Both the position numbers and the translations under genes were made by a program. 16,390 nucleotides of DNA, taken from Bacteroidales bacterium UBA1800 (GTDB lineage Bacteria > Bacteroidota > Bacteroidia > Bacteroidales > VadinHA17). The stretch is taken from contig DCFQ01000052.1 of the NCBI GenBank assembly GCA_002319915.1, positions 3,887-20,276 of the forward strand, read 5' to 3'. Under the pieces are notes generated by a model. The model saw only the letters and a program-made list of their open reading frames with translations. It was not told where the DNA came from and ran no database searches. Below, in pieces: positions 1 through 7,705 of the stretch (position 1 is its first letter; the number at the start of each line of letters is the position of its first letter).

Positions 1-1422
1 ATTTTCGAACTGCACGATAAACCGGGAGGCCTGTGCACCTCCTGGAAGCGCAAGGGCTACATCATCGATGGCTGCATCCACTGGCTGGTGGGCTCAGCTC
101 CCGCCTCAAGGATGCACGATTACTGGGAAGAGGTAGGCCTGGCCCGTGGAAGGGAATTCATTTACATGGACGAGTTCTGCCAGTACGAGGACAAGGATGG
201 AAGGCACCTCGTCCTGTATTCCGATGTTGACAGGCTTGAAAGGGAATTGCTTGACTTTTCGCCGGCAGATGCGCCGGTGATCAGGGAGTTCATAAGCGGC
301 ATAAGAATGTGCATCGGATTCGATCAGCCTTCGGTCCGCACTCCCCTGCTGACAAGGATCGGGAAGAATGCAAGGATGATCTCCGGATTCGTGATAAATG
401 GGAAAAAGATGCAGAAATGGATGAAGACGAGCTGCGGTGATTTTGCCGCCAGGTTCTCAGATCCGCTCCTCAGGCAGCTCTTCAGCGAAATGTGGGGGGA
501 GAAGTTTTCTATCCTGTTCATCCTCTTCACGTTTGCCTACCTGCATAATAAGAATGCCGGTTATCCCATCGGCGGGTCAATGCCCATGTCAAAAGCTCTG
601 GAGTCGCGGTACCTTTCACTGGCAGGTACTATCCGCTACAAGACACCGGTCAGCAGGATAATCACCGAGGGTGATAAAGCCGTGGGGGTGATCCTCGCCG
701 ACGGCACGGAAAGGCGGTGTTCGCGCGTCATTTCTGCCGCCGACGGGTACACCACGATCTTTAAAATGCTTGAAGGAAAATACATTGACGACAGGATAAG
801 GAACATGTACGATACCTGGCCCCTGTTCCCGGGCCTTATCTATGCCGGGATCGGGGTGAACAGGACCTTCGGAGAGATCCATAGATCAGTTTCAGGGATG
901 AATTTTGCACTCAGGGAGCCGGTTGAAATAGCCGGAAAAACGATCAGCAACCTTCCGATCCACCTGTTCAATCATGACAGTTCAATGGCTCCCGAGGGAA
1001 AGACTGCGATCACCGTCCTTCTGAACACCGAATATGAATACTGGAAAAACCTGTCGGCCGACAGGAAGGCCTACCTGGCCAAAAAGGATGCGATCGGCAA
1101 ACAGCTCATCATGCTTCTTGAAGAGCGTTTCCCAGGCATCTCCTCACAGGTCGAGATGATTGACATTGCCACGCCTGCCACATTCGAACGGTACACCGGG
1201 AACTGGAAAGGCACATTCGAGGGATGGCAGATCACCCCGGAAAATTCCGGATCGGTAATGAAACCCCTCGTCCAGACCCTGCCCGGCCTTTCAAATTTCT
1301 ACATGTGCGGCCAGTGGGTCGAGCCGGGCGGCGGACTGCCAACCGGTGTTATGTCGGCTAGAAGACTGTTCAAAAGCATTTGCAAAGAGGACCGAAAGAA
1401 ATTTAAAACTACCTATGCTTGA
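1..1422 (+). CDS. Phytoene desaturase-family FAD-dependent oxidoreductase, 5' partial
   Basis: The reading frame is open from the first base, so the gene begins upstream; 473 residues remain. The visible part starts just after the usual N-terminal FAD-binding Rossmann motif, at a segment reading FELHDKPGGLCTSW, which is typical for phytoene desaturase/carotenoid isomerase-like flavoproteins (CrtI, CrtISO and retinol saturase relatives). A mid-protein motif (YPIGGSMPM near residue 188) is followed by the second FAD-contacting region with DGTERR and VISAADG. The C-terminal FAD motif GQWVEPGGGLPTG (about residue 437) completes the fold. Family members desaturate, isomerise or reduce polyene and other lipid substrates with FAD, but the substrate cannot be told from sequence. 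No carotenoid genes (crtB, crtY) are visible nearby, so a carotenoid role is only one option. The missing piece is probably some 30 residues including GxGxxG. The family call is firm; the function is open. Confidence 0.85.
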   Translation: MFELHDKPGGLCTSWKRKGYIIDGCIHWLVGSAPASRMHDYWEEVGLARGREFIYMDEFCQYEDKDGRHLVLYSDVDRLERELLDFSPADAPVIREFISGIRMCIGFDQPSVRTPLLTRIGKNARMISGFVINGKKMQKWMKTSCGDFAARFSDPLLRQLFSEMWGEKFSILFILFTFAYLHNKNAGYPIGGSMPMSKALESRYLSLAGTIRYKTPVSRIITEGDKAVGVILADGTERRCSRVISAADGYTTIFKMLEGKYIDDRIRNMYDTWPLFPGLIYAGIGVNRTFGEIHRSVSGMNFALREPVEIAGKTISNLPIHLFNHDSSMAPEGKTAITVLLNTEYEYWKNLSADRKAYLAKKDAIGKQLIMLLEERFPGISSQVEMIDIATPATFERYTGNWKGTFEGWQITPENSGSVMKPLVQTLPGLSNFYMCGQWVEPGGGLPTGVMSARRLFKSICKEDRKKFKTTYA

Positions 1423-1436
1423 ATGAAGAAATACAA

Positions 1437-1630
1437 GCGGATAAAATAAAATCCATAGACCGCAAAGGGTGCAGGTTTTTTTGCAAAAGTCGCAAAGTAT
1501 CTTTAAAGAAAATTTCTATAACCGTGAAGTGGAATTTATCAACCCCCGCATACTGACTTGCAGGCTTTAGGGGGCAGATGGCAACCCTTAGCGTACCTCG
1601 CTAAAACATTGCGTACTTTGCGGTTAAAAC
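1437..1630. repeat. Degenerate CGCAAAG / CTTTGCG intergenic repeat cluster
   Basis: The gap between the oxidoreductase and the GH27 gene carries CCGCAAAG at 1460-1467 and GTCGCAAAGTAT at about 1489-1500. In inverted orientation it has GCGTACCTCGCTAAA at 1591-1605 and GCGTACTTTGCGGTTAAA at 1611-1628. These are weaker copies of the repeat seen clearly at 4921-5036. The left and right copies are complementary enough (CCGCAAAG with CTTTGCGG) to pair over a long loop. A terminator or RNA-stability role after the upstream gene is possible but not shown. Confidence 0.6.
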
Positions 1631-1665
1631 AAAAAATATGGGTAAGTATTTTATTTTTTAACCGA

Positions 1666-1673
1666 TACCTTTA
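1666..1673 (+). promoter_or_regulatory. Candidate Bacteroidota -7 promoter box (TACCTTTA) for the GH27 gene
   Basis: TACCTTTA matches seven of the eight positions of the Bacteroides -7 consensus TAnnTTTG and lies 24 nt before the ATG at 1690. The sequence around it is strongly AT-rich, but no clear TTTG -33 box is seen at the usual distance. If real, the 5' leader would be only about a dozen nucleotides. Confidence 0.35.
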
Positions 1674-1689
1674 CAGCTTATATAAAGAA

Positions 1690-3228
1690 ATGAAATCAGC
1701 AACTAAAATTGGTCAGCCACTAATGGTACTGTTTGTCGTATTGTTAGTCTTTTGCTCATGCAACCAATCTAAAACAATATTGACCCCGAAACCCGGTCCG
1801 GGGCCCCGCATAAACGGGGCACGGATCTTCGGGGTGAGGCCCGGCTCCCCGTTCCTCTTCAGGATCCCGGCGACGGGTGAGCGGCCGTTGATATACCGGG
1901 TAACCGGGCTTCCCGAAGGGCTTGTATGCGATTCGCTGACAGGCCAGATCTCAGGGGTCATTAGGAATCCTGGAAAGTACACGACAATATTCGAGGTCTC
2001 CAACAGGCTAGGTATTGCAGAAAAGCCCTTCAAGATCGTCTGCGGCGACACGCTTGCCCTTACCCCTCACATGGGATGGAACAGCTGGTACGTCTGGGAG
2101 AGCCACATCACCGACAGCATCATGAGGGCTTCGGCGGAAGCAATGGTCAGGACGGAGTTGATTGACCATGGCTACATGTATATAAACATTGACGATTGCT
2201 GGGCGGTAAAAGCTGATTCAAAGGATCCGATGCTCCTGGGAGAGCCTTACGATACAGACGGCTACATGAATTCAAACAGGTATTTTCCTGATATGCATGC
2301 CCTTACTTCTTACATTCATTCCCTCGGACTGAAAGCAGGCATTTATACCTCCCCGGGACCGCTGACATGTGCTGGGTATACCGGCGCCTGGAAGCATGAA
2401 GAAACGACGGCTGCCAGGTTTGCGGACTGGGGGTTCGATTTCCTGAAATACGACTGGTGTTCGTATGACCAGGTTGCTGCAGATACATCCCTTTCAGAGC
2501 TCCAAAAGCCCTATATTCTTATGAGTAATATACTGAAAAGGCAGGACAGGGACATGGTGCTGAATCTGTGCCAGTATGGGATGGGAGATGTCTGGAAGTG
2601 GGGGAAAAGCGCAGGAGGCAACAGCTGGCGCACAGCTGGCGACCTCGGAGGCTCCTTCGAGAAGATCGGTACCGCACTCTTCAGGGACGGATTCGATGTT
2701 TACACCGGCAATGAGCTCTATAAATATGGCGGTCCCGGCGGATGGAACGATCCGGATTACCTTCTCATCGGGCTACTCAGCAACTGGAAGGGGGCAACCG
2801 TCCCCACCCCGCTCACTCCCGACGAACAATACACGCAGGTCTCGCTCTGGTCGCTGCAGGCCGCCCCGCTTATCCTGAGCGGCGATATCACCCGCCTGGA
2901 TGAATTCACCCTGGGCCTGCTGACGAATGATGAGATAATTGAAGTCGACCAGGATCCGCTTGGAAAGCCGGGCCGGCGAGTGGCAATGGAGAATGGCCTC
3001 GAGGTCTGGAAAAGGGAGCTTGGGGATGGATCGATCGCCGTGGGTCTTTTCAACCGGGAGAACTATAGGGCAAGGATCAGCGCCTTATGGAACGAGCTCG
3101 GGATCTCAGGGCAGCAGCGGGTCAGGGATCTCTGGAGACAGAAGGAGCTCGGCCACTTCAGCGGGAAGTTCTCATCTACCGTAAATGCCCATGGGGTGGT
3201 AATGCTCAGGTTCTGGCCTGCGAATTAG
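1690..3228 (+). CDS. GH27 alpha-galactosidase-like lipoprotein with N-terminal putative Ig domain
   Basis: This is a 513-residue exported glycoside hydrolase, probably releasing terminal alpha-linked galactose (other GH27 members act on alpha-N-acetylgalactosamine or beta-arabinopyranose). The N-terminus has a charged start, a hydrophobic run and Cys24 after VFCS, fitting a lipoprotein signal. Residues about 45-120 resemble the He_PIG Ig-like domain and its associated linker, common in Bacteroidota GH27 enzymes. The catalytic barrel opens with TPHMGWNSW and contains YINIDDCW. The nucleophile is expected at Asp255 in KYDWC and the acid/base at Asp318 in WRTAGD; GGWNDPDYL is also conserved. A beta-sandwich with VWKRELGDGSIAVGLFNR ends the protein. 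I chose the ATG at 1690 over an in-frame TTG at 1558 because the longer form would put 44 repeat-derived residues ahead of the signal sequence. No SusC/SusD genes are adjacent. The M28 peptidase gene follows after 66 nt and could be co-transcribed. Confidence 0.92.
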   Translation: MKSATKIGQPLMVLFVVLLVFCSCNQSKTILTPKPGPGPRINGARIFGVRPGSPFLFRIPATGERPLIYRVTGLPEGLVCDSLTGQISGVIRNPGKYTTIFEVSNRLGIAEKPFKIVCGDTLALTPHMGWNSWYVWESHITDSIMRASAEAMVRTELIDHGYMYINIDDCWAVKADSKDPMLLGEPYDTDGYMNSNRYFPDMHALTSYIHSLGLKAGIYTSPGPLTCAGYTGAWKHEETTAARFADWGFDFLKYDWCSYDQVAADTSLSELQKPYILMSNILKRQDRDMVLNLCQYGMGDVWKWGKSAGGNSWRTAGDLGGSFEKIGTALFRDGFDVYTGNELYKYGGPGGWNDPDYLLIGLLSNWKGATVPTPLTPDEQYTQVSLWSLQAAPLILSGDITRLDEFTLGLLTNDEIIEVDQDPLGKPGRRVAMENGLEVWKRELGDGSIAVGLFNRENYRARISALWNELGISGQQRVRDLWRQKELGHFSGKFSSTVNAHGVVMLRFWPAN

Positions 3229-3294
3229 GGGTACCCGCAGGGATTTTATTATATTTATCCGCTTACTTTGTCATTTCCATTCAAAACAGATACG

Positions 3295-4881
3295 ATGAGA
3301 AAATTGAATTTTGTCTTATTGCTCTTTGGACTTTTGCAGGTTAATTCCTTCGCGCAGAAAAAAGCCCTGGGCTCAATTGACCAGCAGGATCTGAGATCAT
3401 TTATGTATTTCTTCTCTTCCGACGAGCTGCAGGGCAGGGAGACCGGGACACGCGCAAACGATGAGGCTGCACTCTATATCAGGACCAACCTCATGAGGCT
3501 GGGAGTGAAACCAATCCCCGGATCCGACAACTATTACCAGGAGATACCCCTGGCTTCGACAAGGGTCGACAGGAAGAATTCCGGGATCTATGTTTCCGAT
3601 GCTGACGGAAAAACCATCTTTTCCTCCGACTCGCTTGTGACTTTTACTCCCGATAACAAGTCAATTACGGGGAACCTTGTCTTTGCCGGATATGGATACC
3701 GGGACTCTTCGAAAGATTATGACGATCTGAAGGGTCTGGATATAAAGGACAAGATCGTTCTTTTGATGACAAGGACACCTGATGCTTTTAAATCACAGGC
3801 AGAGAGCTCACAGTTCGACCAGGAAGCAGAGGGCCCCAAGATAATGTCACTGGTGGCAGGCGGAGCGAAGGCAATCCTCCTCGTTTATGATCCCGGGAAC
3901 AAATACCGTGACCCATGGAGCTCAGGAATTGCTGAAATGCTTCCTTCCGACCGTGTCAGCATGGCGGGATCGGACGAGCATCCCATGCCCTTCCAACTTT
4001 CATTCATTACCCGGAATATCGCGGACGCCCTCCTGAAACCGCTCGGCAAGGATCTTGCACAGATGCAGGATATGATTGCCTCAACGGGGCAACCTGTATC
4101 CACAGAGATCACCGGTGTGTCCGTTACCTTGAAAACTGCAGTGGAGCAGAAGAAATTCAATTCACCGAACGTAGTAGGGATCATTGAAGGTTCAGATCCC
4201 GTTCTTAAAAACGAGTGTGTTGTATACTCAGCCCATTTTGACCATACAGGTGTGCGGGGCGACGGCCAGGTGAATAATGGTGCCGATGACAATGCTTCGG
4301 GTTCGATGGCCCTCCTCGAAGTGGCAAAGGCATTCATGAACCTTGACCAAAAGCCCCTCAGGACGGTAGTGTTTGCCTGGGTAAACGGCGAAGAGAAAGG
4401 ATTGCTCGGGTCGCAGTATTATACTGACCACCCGGTATTCCCGGTGGAAAAAACGCTTGCCGACATAAACCTTGATATGGTAGGGAGGTCCAAGATGGCT
4501 TCGGATACGGGCAGCTTCTTTGGAATGCCGCTCGATGTGACCGGCCCCGGGGAGATCTATGTCTATACCGCTCACGAAAGCTCCCAGCTTATAAGGATGT
4601 TGTATGATGCGGCAGGAAAAGCCGGCCTGAAGGTCATCGACAAGGGCAGCGAGATCGAATACGGTTCGAGCGATCACGCAAGCTTCATCAACAAAGGCAT
4701 CCCGGCACTGATGATCCATTCCGGGGTCCATTCCGATCTTCATTCGCCGCGTGATGATTACGGCAAGATCGATTTTGACAAGATGGAAAGGGTCTCGAAG
4801 ATGGTGTTCCTGATCGGGTACGAAGCGGCCAATCAAAAGCAAAGGCTGGTCGTCGACAATCCGGTGAAAAAGAAAGAGTAA
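3295..4881 (+). CDS. Secreted M28-family zinc metallopeptidase with PA domain
   Basis: This is a 528-residue exported aminopeptidase-like enzyme with a two-zinc centre. A type I signal peptide (residues 1-20, cleavage likely after SFA) precedes the mature protein. A protease-associated (PA) region lies at about 125-215 (LVFAGYGYRD, then GAKAILLVYDPG). The M28 catalytic domain shows the expected metal and catalytic residues: His314 in AHFDH, Asp331 in ADDN, Glu366/Glu367 in GEEKG, Asp394 in LDMVGR and His483 in SDLHSPRDD. The set is complete, so the enzyme should be active. Members remove N-terminal amino acids from peptides; the specificity here is not predictable. The ATG at 3295 starts a normal signal peptide; an in-frame TTG at 3268 would only add nine residues. 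The gene lies 66 nt after the GH27 gene, pointing to a shared periplasmic or secreted nutrient-degradation role, though the substrates differ. Confidence 0.93.
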   Translation: MRKLNFVLLLFGLLQVNSFAQKKALGSIDQQDLRSFMYFFSSDELQGRETGTRANDEAALYIRTNLMRLGVKPIPGSDNYYQEIPLASTRVDRKNSGIYVSDADGKTIFSSDSLVTFTPDNKSITGNLVFAGYGYRDSSKDYDDLKGLDIKDKIVLLMTRTPDAFKSQAESSQFDQEAEGPKIMSLVAGGAKAILLVYDPGNKYRDPWSSGIAEMLPSDRVSMAGSDEHPMPFQLSFITRNIADALLKPLGKDLAQMQDMIASTGQPVSTEITGVSVTLKTAVEQKKFNSPNVVGIIEGSDPVLKNECVVYSAHFDHTGVRGDGQVNNGADDNASGSMALLEVAKAFMNLDQKPLRTVVFAWVNGEEKGLLGSQYYTDHPVFPVEKTLADINLDMVGRSKMASDTGSFFGMPLDVTGPGEIYVYTAHESSQLIRMLYDAAGKAGLKVIDKGSEIEYGSSDHASFINKGIPALMIHSGVHSDLHSPRDDYGKIDFDKMERVSKMVFLIGYEAANQKQRLVVDNPVKKKE

Positions 4882-4920
4882 GAGAAGAAGCTTAAAGGAG
4901 ACATCTTAAAAGCAGGTTAT

Positions 4921-5036
4921 AACCGCAAAGAACGCTAAGTCCAATCCTGATAAATATCCGCAAAGAACGCAAAGATATGTAATTTAAAATCACCTCTTTG
5001 CGTACTTTGCGATTAAACTTGGCGTACTTTGCGGCT
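4921..5036. repeat. Nested inverted repeat of CCGCAAAGAACGCAAAG units between convergent genes
   Basis: Two direct units on the left (CCGCAAAGAACGCTAAG at 4923-4939 and CCGCAAAGAACGCAAAG at 4958-4974) face two complementary units on the right (CTTTGCGTACTTTGCG at 4996-5011 and GCGTACTTTGCGG at 5022-5034). The inner pair can fold into a stem of about 16 bp over a 21-nt loop, and the outer pair into a second stem around it, with a few mismatches. The element fills almost the whole gap between the converging M28 and ettA genes, where a bidirectional terminator would sit. Related copies occur at 1437-1630 and 6853-6905. Confidence 0.8.
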
Positions 5037-5071
5037 ATTGGATTTAACCTTTTGAGAAGGCCTCAAGTTCT

Positions 5072-6754
5072 TTATCCTATCTTTTTGTATTTAATACGGA
5101 CAGGAGTCGTATCGGCCACCCTCTTCCGGTAGTTCTCTTCGTAATCGGAATAGGTCCCTTCGAACCATACTACCTTTGAATCGCCCTCAAAGGCAAGGAT
5201 ATGGGTCGTGACCCTGTCGAGGAACCAGCGGTCGTGGGATATTATCACAGCGCATCCCGCAAAGTTTTCAAGCCCTTCCTCCAGCGCCCTGAGGGTGTTC
5301 ACATCGATATCGTTTGTGGGTTCGTCGAGAAGCAGGACATTTGCCCCCGACTTGAGCGTCAGTGCGAGGTGGAGCCGGTTCCTTTCTCCGCCCGAGAGGA
5401 CCCCGCATTTCTTTTCCTGGTCGGCCCCGGTAAAGTTGAACCTCGAAACGTAAGCCCTTGCGTTCACCAGCCTGTTTCCGACCATAACATCATTCTGACC
5501 GCCAGATATGACCTCGTACACCGTTTTTGCGGGATCGATTGCCGCGTGCGCCTGGTCGACGTATCCCAGCACAACGGTTTCGCCGATCTCAAAGCTCCCT
5601 GCCGTCGGTGATTCCTGTTTCATGATCATCCTGAAAAGAGTGGTCTTGCCTGCCCCGTTCGGACCTATAACGCCGACTATCCCGTTGGGTGGCAGGTTGA
5701 ACTCCAGGCCTTCGAACAGGAGATTGCTGCCGAAGGATTTGGCCACTCGCGAAGCCTTGATCACCTTATCGCCGAGCCTGGGACCATTGGGGATGAATAT
5801 CTCAAGCTTTTCTTCCTTTGCCTTCACATCCTGGTTAAGCAGGCTCTCATAGGCGCCCAGTCGTGCCTTCGATTTGGCATGCCTTGCCTTGGGGGACATC
5901 CTTACCCAATCCAGCTCCCTTTCCAGGATCTTCCTTCTCTTCACATTGCCTTTTTCCTCCACTTCGAGCCTTTTGGCCTTCTGTTCGAGCCAGGAGGAAT
6001 AATTCCCTTTCCAAGGAATTCCTTCTCCCCTGTCGAGCTCAAGGATCCAGCCGGCAACATTATCCAGGAAGTACCTGTCGTGAGTGATGCAGATTACCGT
6101 CCCATGGTACTGCTTGAGAGTGGTTTCAAGCCACTGGACCGATTCGGCGTCAAGGTGGTTGGTAGGCTCATCGAGCAGGAGGATATCCGGTTGGCTGAGC
6201 AGGAGCCTGCAGAGCGCCACACGCCTTCTTTCTCCTCCCGACAGGAGATTTACCTTTGCGTCGCTCTCCGGGCATCTGAGGGCGTCCATTGCCCTTTCGA
6301 GCTTGTGATCGATGTTCCAGCCATCGTGGTAATCGATCTTCTCCTGGAGCTCAGCCTGCCTGTCCATCAGCTGCTGCATCCTGTCAGGGTTTTCATAGAC
6401 TTCCGGATCCCCGAAACGGTTGTTTATCTCTTCAAATTCCTTTATCAGGTCGACAATCTCCTTCGCCCCCTCCTCAACAATCTCCCTGACCGAGCGGTCG
6501 TCAGCCAGCAGCGGATCCTGCTCGAGGTACCCGACGCTGTATCCCGGGAGAAAGGTTACCTCGCCCTGGTGCTCTTTTTCTACCCCGGCTATAATTTTCA
6601 TAAGGGTCGATTTACCGGACCCGTTCAGACCTATTATTCCGATCTTGGCACCGAGAAAGAATGAAAGGGAGATGTCCTTGAGCACCTGCCGGTGAGGTGG
6701 GAATGTTTTTCCCACCCGGAACATTGAGAAGATTATCTTGTTGTCGTCAGCCAT
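5072..6754 (-). CDS. ettA: Energy-dependent translational throttle protein EttA (ABC-F ATPase)
   Basis: This 560-residue soluble ABC-F protein binds the ribosomal E site and gates entry into elongation according to the ATP/ADP ratio, as known for E. coli EttA. Two ABC cassettes are visible. The first has Walker A GLNGSGKST (42-50), signature LSGGE (171-175) and Walker B LLLDEP (192-197). The second has Walker A GPNGAGKTT (364-372), signature LSGGE (453-457) and Walker B LLLDEP (474-479). The EttA-type arm insertion lies at about 95-150, and the linker between cassettes (about 245-325) carries GIPWKGNYSSWLEQK and FIPNGPRLGDKV, both very close to E. coli EttA. The C-terminal RIKYKKI tail also matches. 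The length is near the E. coli protein. The ATG at 6754 has no clear Shine-Dalgarno sequence. Hairpins upstream suggest the gene has its own promoter, perhaps using TAAATTG 23 nt before the ATG. Confidence 0.96.
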   Translation of the reverse strand: MADDNKIIFSMFRVGKTFPPHRQVLKDISLSFFLGAKIGIIGLNGSGKSTLMKIIAGVEKEHQGEVTFLPGYSVGYLEQDPLLADDRSVREIVEEGAKEIVDLIKEFEEINNRFGDPEVYENPDRMQQLMDRQAELQEKIDYHDGWNIDHKLERAMDALRCPESDAKVNLLSGGERRRVALCRLLLSQPDILLLDEPTNHLDAESVQWLETTLKQYHGTVICITHDRYFLDNVAGWILELDRGEGIPWKGNYSSWLEQKAKRLEVEEKGNVKRRKILERELDWVRMSPKARHAKSKARLGAYESLLNQDVKAKEEKLEIFIPNGPRLGDKVIKASRVAKSFGSNLLFEGLEFNLPPNGIVGVIGPNGAGKTTLFRMIMKQESPTAGSFEIGETVVLGYVDQAHAAIDPAKTVYEVISGGQNDVMVGNRLVNARAYVSRFNFTGADQEKKCGVLSGGERNRLHLALTLKSGANVLLLDEPTNDIDVNTLRALEEGLENFAGCAVIISHDRWFLDRVTTHILAFEGDSKVVWFEGTYSDYEENYRKRVADTTPVRIKYKKIG

Positions 6755-6777
6755 CAGGAATTTTTGGCGACAATTTA

Positions 6778-6814
6778 TGAAAAAATAACAGAGGCTGTAT
6801 CAAAAAGCCTCTGT
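6778..6814 (-). terminator. Rho-independent terminator-like hairpin on the - strand
   Basis: ACAGAGGCT (6788-6796) and AGCCTCTGT (6806-6814) form a perfect 9-bp inverted repeat around a 9-nt loop. Read on the - strand, the stem is followed by TTATTTTTTC, a good U-tract. It lies downstream of the small membrane protein gene (stop at 6911) and just upstream of ettA, so it would end the former transcript or attenuate read-through into ettA. Confidence 0.65.
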
Positions 6815-6852
6815 GTACACCCCGGAGGGTGATATATGGATTTTTCTGGAAT

Positions 6853-6905
6853 TTACACAGAGCAGCACAGAGCCTTTATTACTAGGCTCTGCGTGCTCTG
6901 TGTAA
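6853..6905. repeat. Imperfect inverted repeat with CTCTGCGTGCTCTGTG-type arms
   Basis: TTACACAGAGCAGCACAGAGCC (6853-6874, 22 nt) and GGCTCTGCGTGCTCTGTGTAA (6885-6905, 21 nt) are complementary except for one small bulge near the middle, around a 10-nt loop. The element begins 5 nt after the stop codon of the - strand membrane protein gene. It is not followed by a T tract on either strand, so it looks more like a REP/stability hairpin than an intrinsic terminator. Its arm has the same 9-bp internal period as the CTTTGCGTACTTTGCGG repeats elsewhere in the window. Confidence 0.7.
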
Positions 6906-6910
6906 CCAAC

Positions 6911-7297
6911 CTAAACTGTCTGCGGTGCTTGCGGTTTACTTAAATCGAAAAGCTTGACGGTCTCATCCTGAAGGAGAACCCAGAGCGAATAGACGCCTTT
7001 CAGTGTTCCGATCGGGATATTGAGGCAGCCAAGTGCTGCAACTACTATCACCAGGTACCTTGCCCATGGCTGATAGGAAAGGAGCCCCAGTCCGCCAACA
7101 AGGCCGAGTGTCGACATGAACCCGATCAGCAGGGGAAGACTTACTGAAAGGAAGCCGAGCACCATTGTCGGAACCTCTTCATTGTCAACAAATCCCCTTG
7201 CAAATCGAAGAGCTACAAAAACTGCTATTGCAGCTATCAGACCCAGAATGCCAAAACCGATATGTATCGCACCCACTACGGTCACATGCTTTTTCAT
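6911..7297 (-). CDS. Small four-helix integral membrane protein, unknown function
   Basis: This is a 128-residue hydrophobic protein that I cannot assign to a characterised family. Four membrane segments are apparent: about residues 6-29, 43-66, 68-90 (with GLVGGLGLL before a YQPWARY break) and 85-110 ending in GVYSLWVLL; the boundaries of the last two are approximate. The tail is short and polar and ends PQAPQTV. The pattern of a basic PWAR loop followed by a GxxxGxYxLWVLL helix is one I associate with uncharacterised small bacterial membrane proteins; this is from memory, not a search. I chose the ATG at 7297 because GGAAGG lies 7 nt before it. An in-frame ATG at 7312 would add five residues (MEGSK) but lacks a Shine-Dalgarno sequence. 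The gene is monocistronic, being closed by hairpins at its 3' end and divergent from the gene at 7478. Confidence 0.7.
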   Translation of the reverse strand: MKKHVTVVGAIHIGFGILGLIAAIAVFVALRFARGFVDNEEVPTMVLGFLSVSLPLLIGFMSTLGLVGGLGLLSYQPWARYLVIVVAALGCLNIPIGTLKGVYSLWVLLQDETVKLFDLSKPQAPQTV

Positions 7298-7367
7298 CTT
7301 TGAACCTTCCATGACTAATACTTTTTAATTCCTTGTTTTTATTTTCATTCCAGCTTAATGACTTGCT

Positions 7368-7399
7368 TTTGATTAAATTGTTGCATCATTGTACCTAAT
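7368..7399 (+). promoter_or_regulatory. Possible promoter upstream of the small lipoprotein gene
   Basis: TTTG (7368-7371) followed after 20 nt by TACCTAAT (7392-7399) fits the spacing of a Bacteroides -33/-7 promoter, though the -7 box matches TAnnTTTG only partly. It sits in the AT-rich divergent gap 7298-7477, about 78 nt before the ATG at 7478. Confidence 0.25.
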
Positions 7400-7477
7400 A
7401 ATTTTCGAAAATCAGCGTTATTTTATCAAAAGAGGACGACTTTACTAGGGTGCCTCAGCTGAAATTATAGAGGGATC

Positions 7478-7705
7478 ATGAAAAGAAAGCTATTGTACGG
7501 CCTGGCGTTCCTTGCACTCGCCTGTGCATTTACCAGATGTGAGCCATTGGGAACCTGCAAGATATGCAAACAGGTGACCTATGTGGACAACGTTTTGACC
7601 CAGGAAGGAAGTGAAACACAATACTGTGACGCCAAGCTGACGGCAATCGAAAACACCCCTGATGTAGTATCAGGCAATACAAGGGTCACCTGGGAATGCA
7701 GGTGA
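7478..7705 (+). CDS. Small cysteine-rich exported protein, probable lipoprotein, unknown function
   Basis: This is a 75-residue product. The first 20 residues (MKRKLLYGLAFLALACAFTR) form a basic start plus a hydrophobic segment, and Cys21 is a plausible lipidation site although the preceding FTR is not a good lipobox; cleavage near CAF by signal peptidase I is an alternative. The mature part is only about 55 residues and holds a CKIC (CxxC) motif at 27-30, Cys50 in a YCDAKL segment and Cys74 next to the C-terminus in TWECR. Four cysteines in such a short exported protein suggest two disulfides or a metal site. AGAGGG (7469-7474) just before the ATG is a rare clear Shine-Dalgarno sequence in this window. 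I do not recognise a named family. The neighbours (a divergent membrane protein gene and a response regulator gene 226 nt downstream) give no functional hint. Confidence 0.72.
   Translation: MKRKLLYGLAFLALACAFTRCEPLGTCKICKQVTYVDNVLTQEGSETQYCDAKLTAIENTPDVVSGNTRVTWECR

Noticed and set aside
1..1422. A carotenoid biosynthesis cluster
   Set aside because: Only the desaturase-family protein is visible; the family has many other substrates and no crt partner gene is downstream.
1558..1689. N-terminal extension of the GH27 protein from an in-frame TTG
   Set aside because: It would encode the intergenic repeat and bury the lipoprotein signal at residue 45; the ATG at 1690 gives a normal signal and is preceded by a promoter-like box.
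4228..4842. 204-codon open frame antisense to the M28 peptidase
   Set aside because: It overlaps the conserved catalytic half of the peptidase and shows no family motif.
1690..4881. A polysaccharide utilization locus around the GH27 gene
   Set aside because: No SusC/SusD pair, hybrid two-component sensor or anti-sigma gene is adjacent; only an M28 peptidase follows.
1437..5040. CGCAAAG-type repeats as a CRISPR array
   Set aside because: The units are short, occur in both orientations, number only a few per locus and lack evenly sized unique spacers; no cas gene is present.
5879..6664. Long open frame (261 codons) on the + strand opposite ettA
   Set aside because: It lies wholly antisense to a strongly conserved gene, has no recognisable domain and has unusual composition; it is a mirror of ettA codon use.
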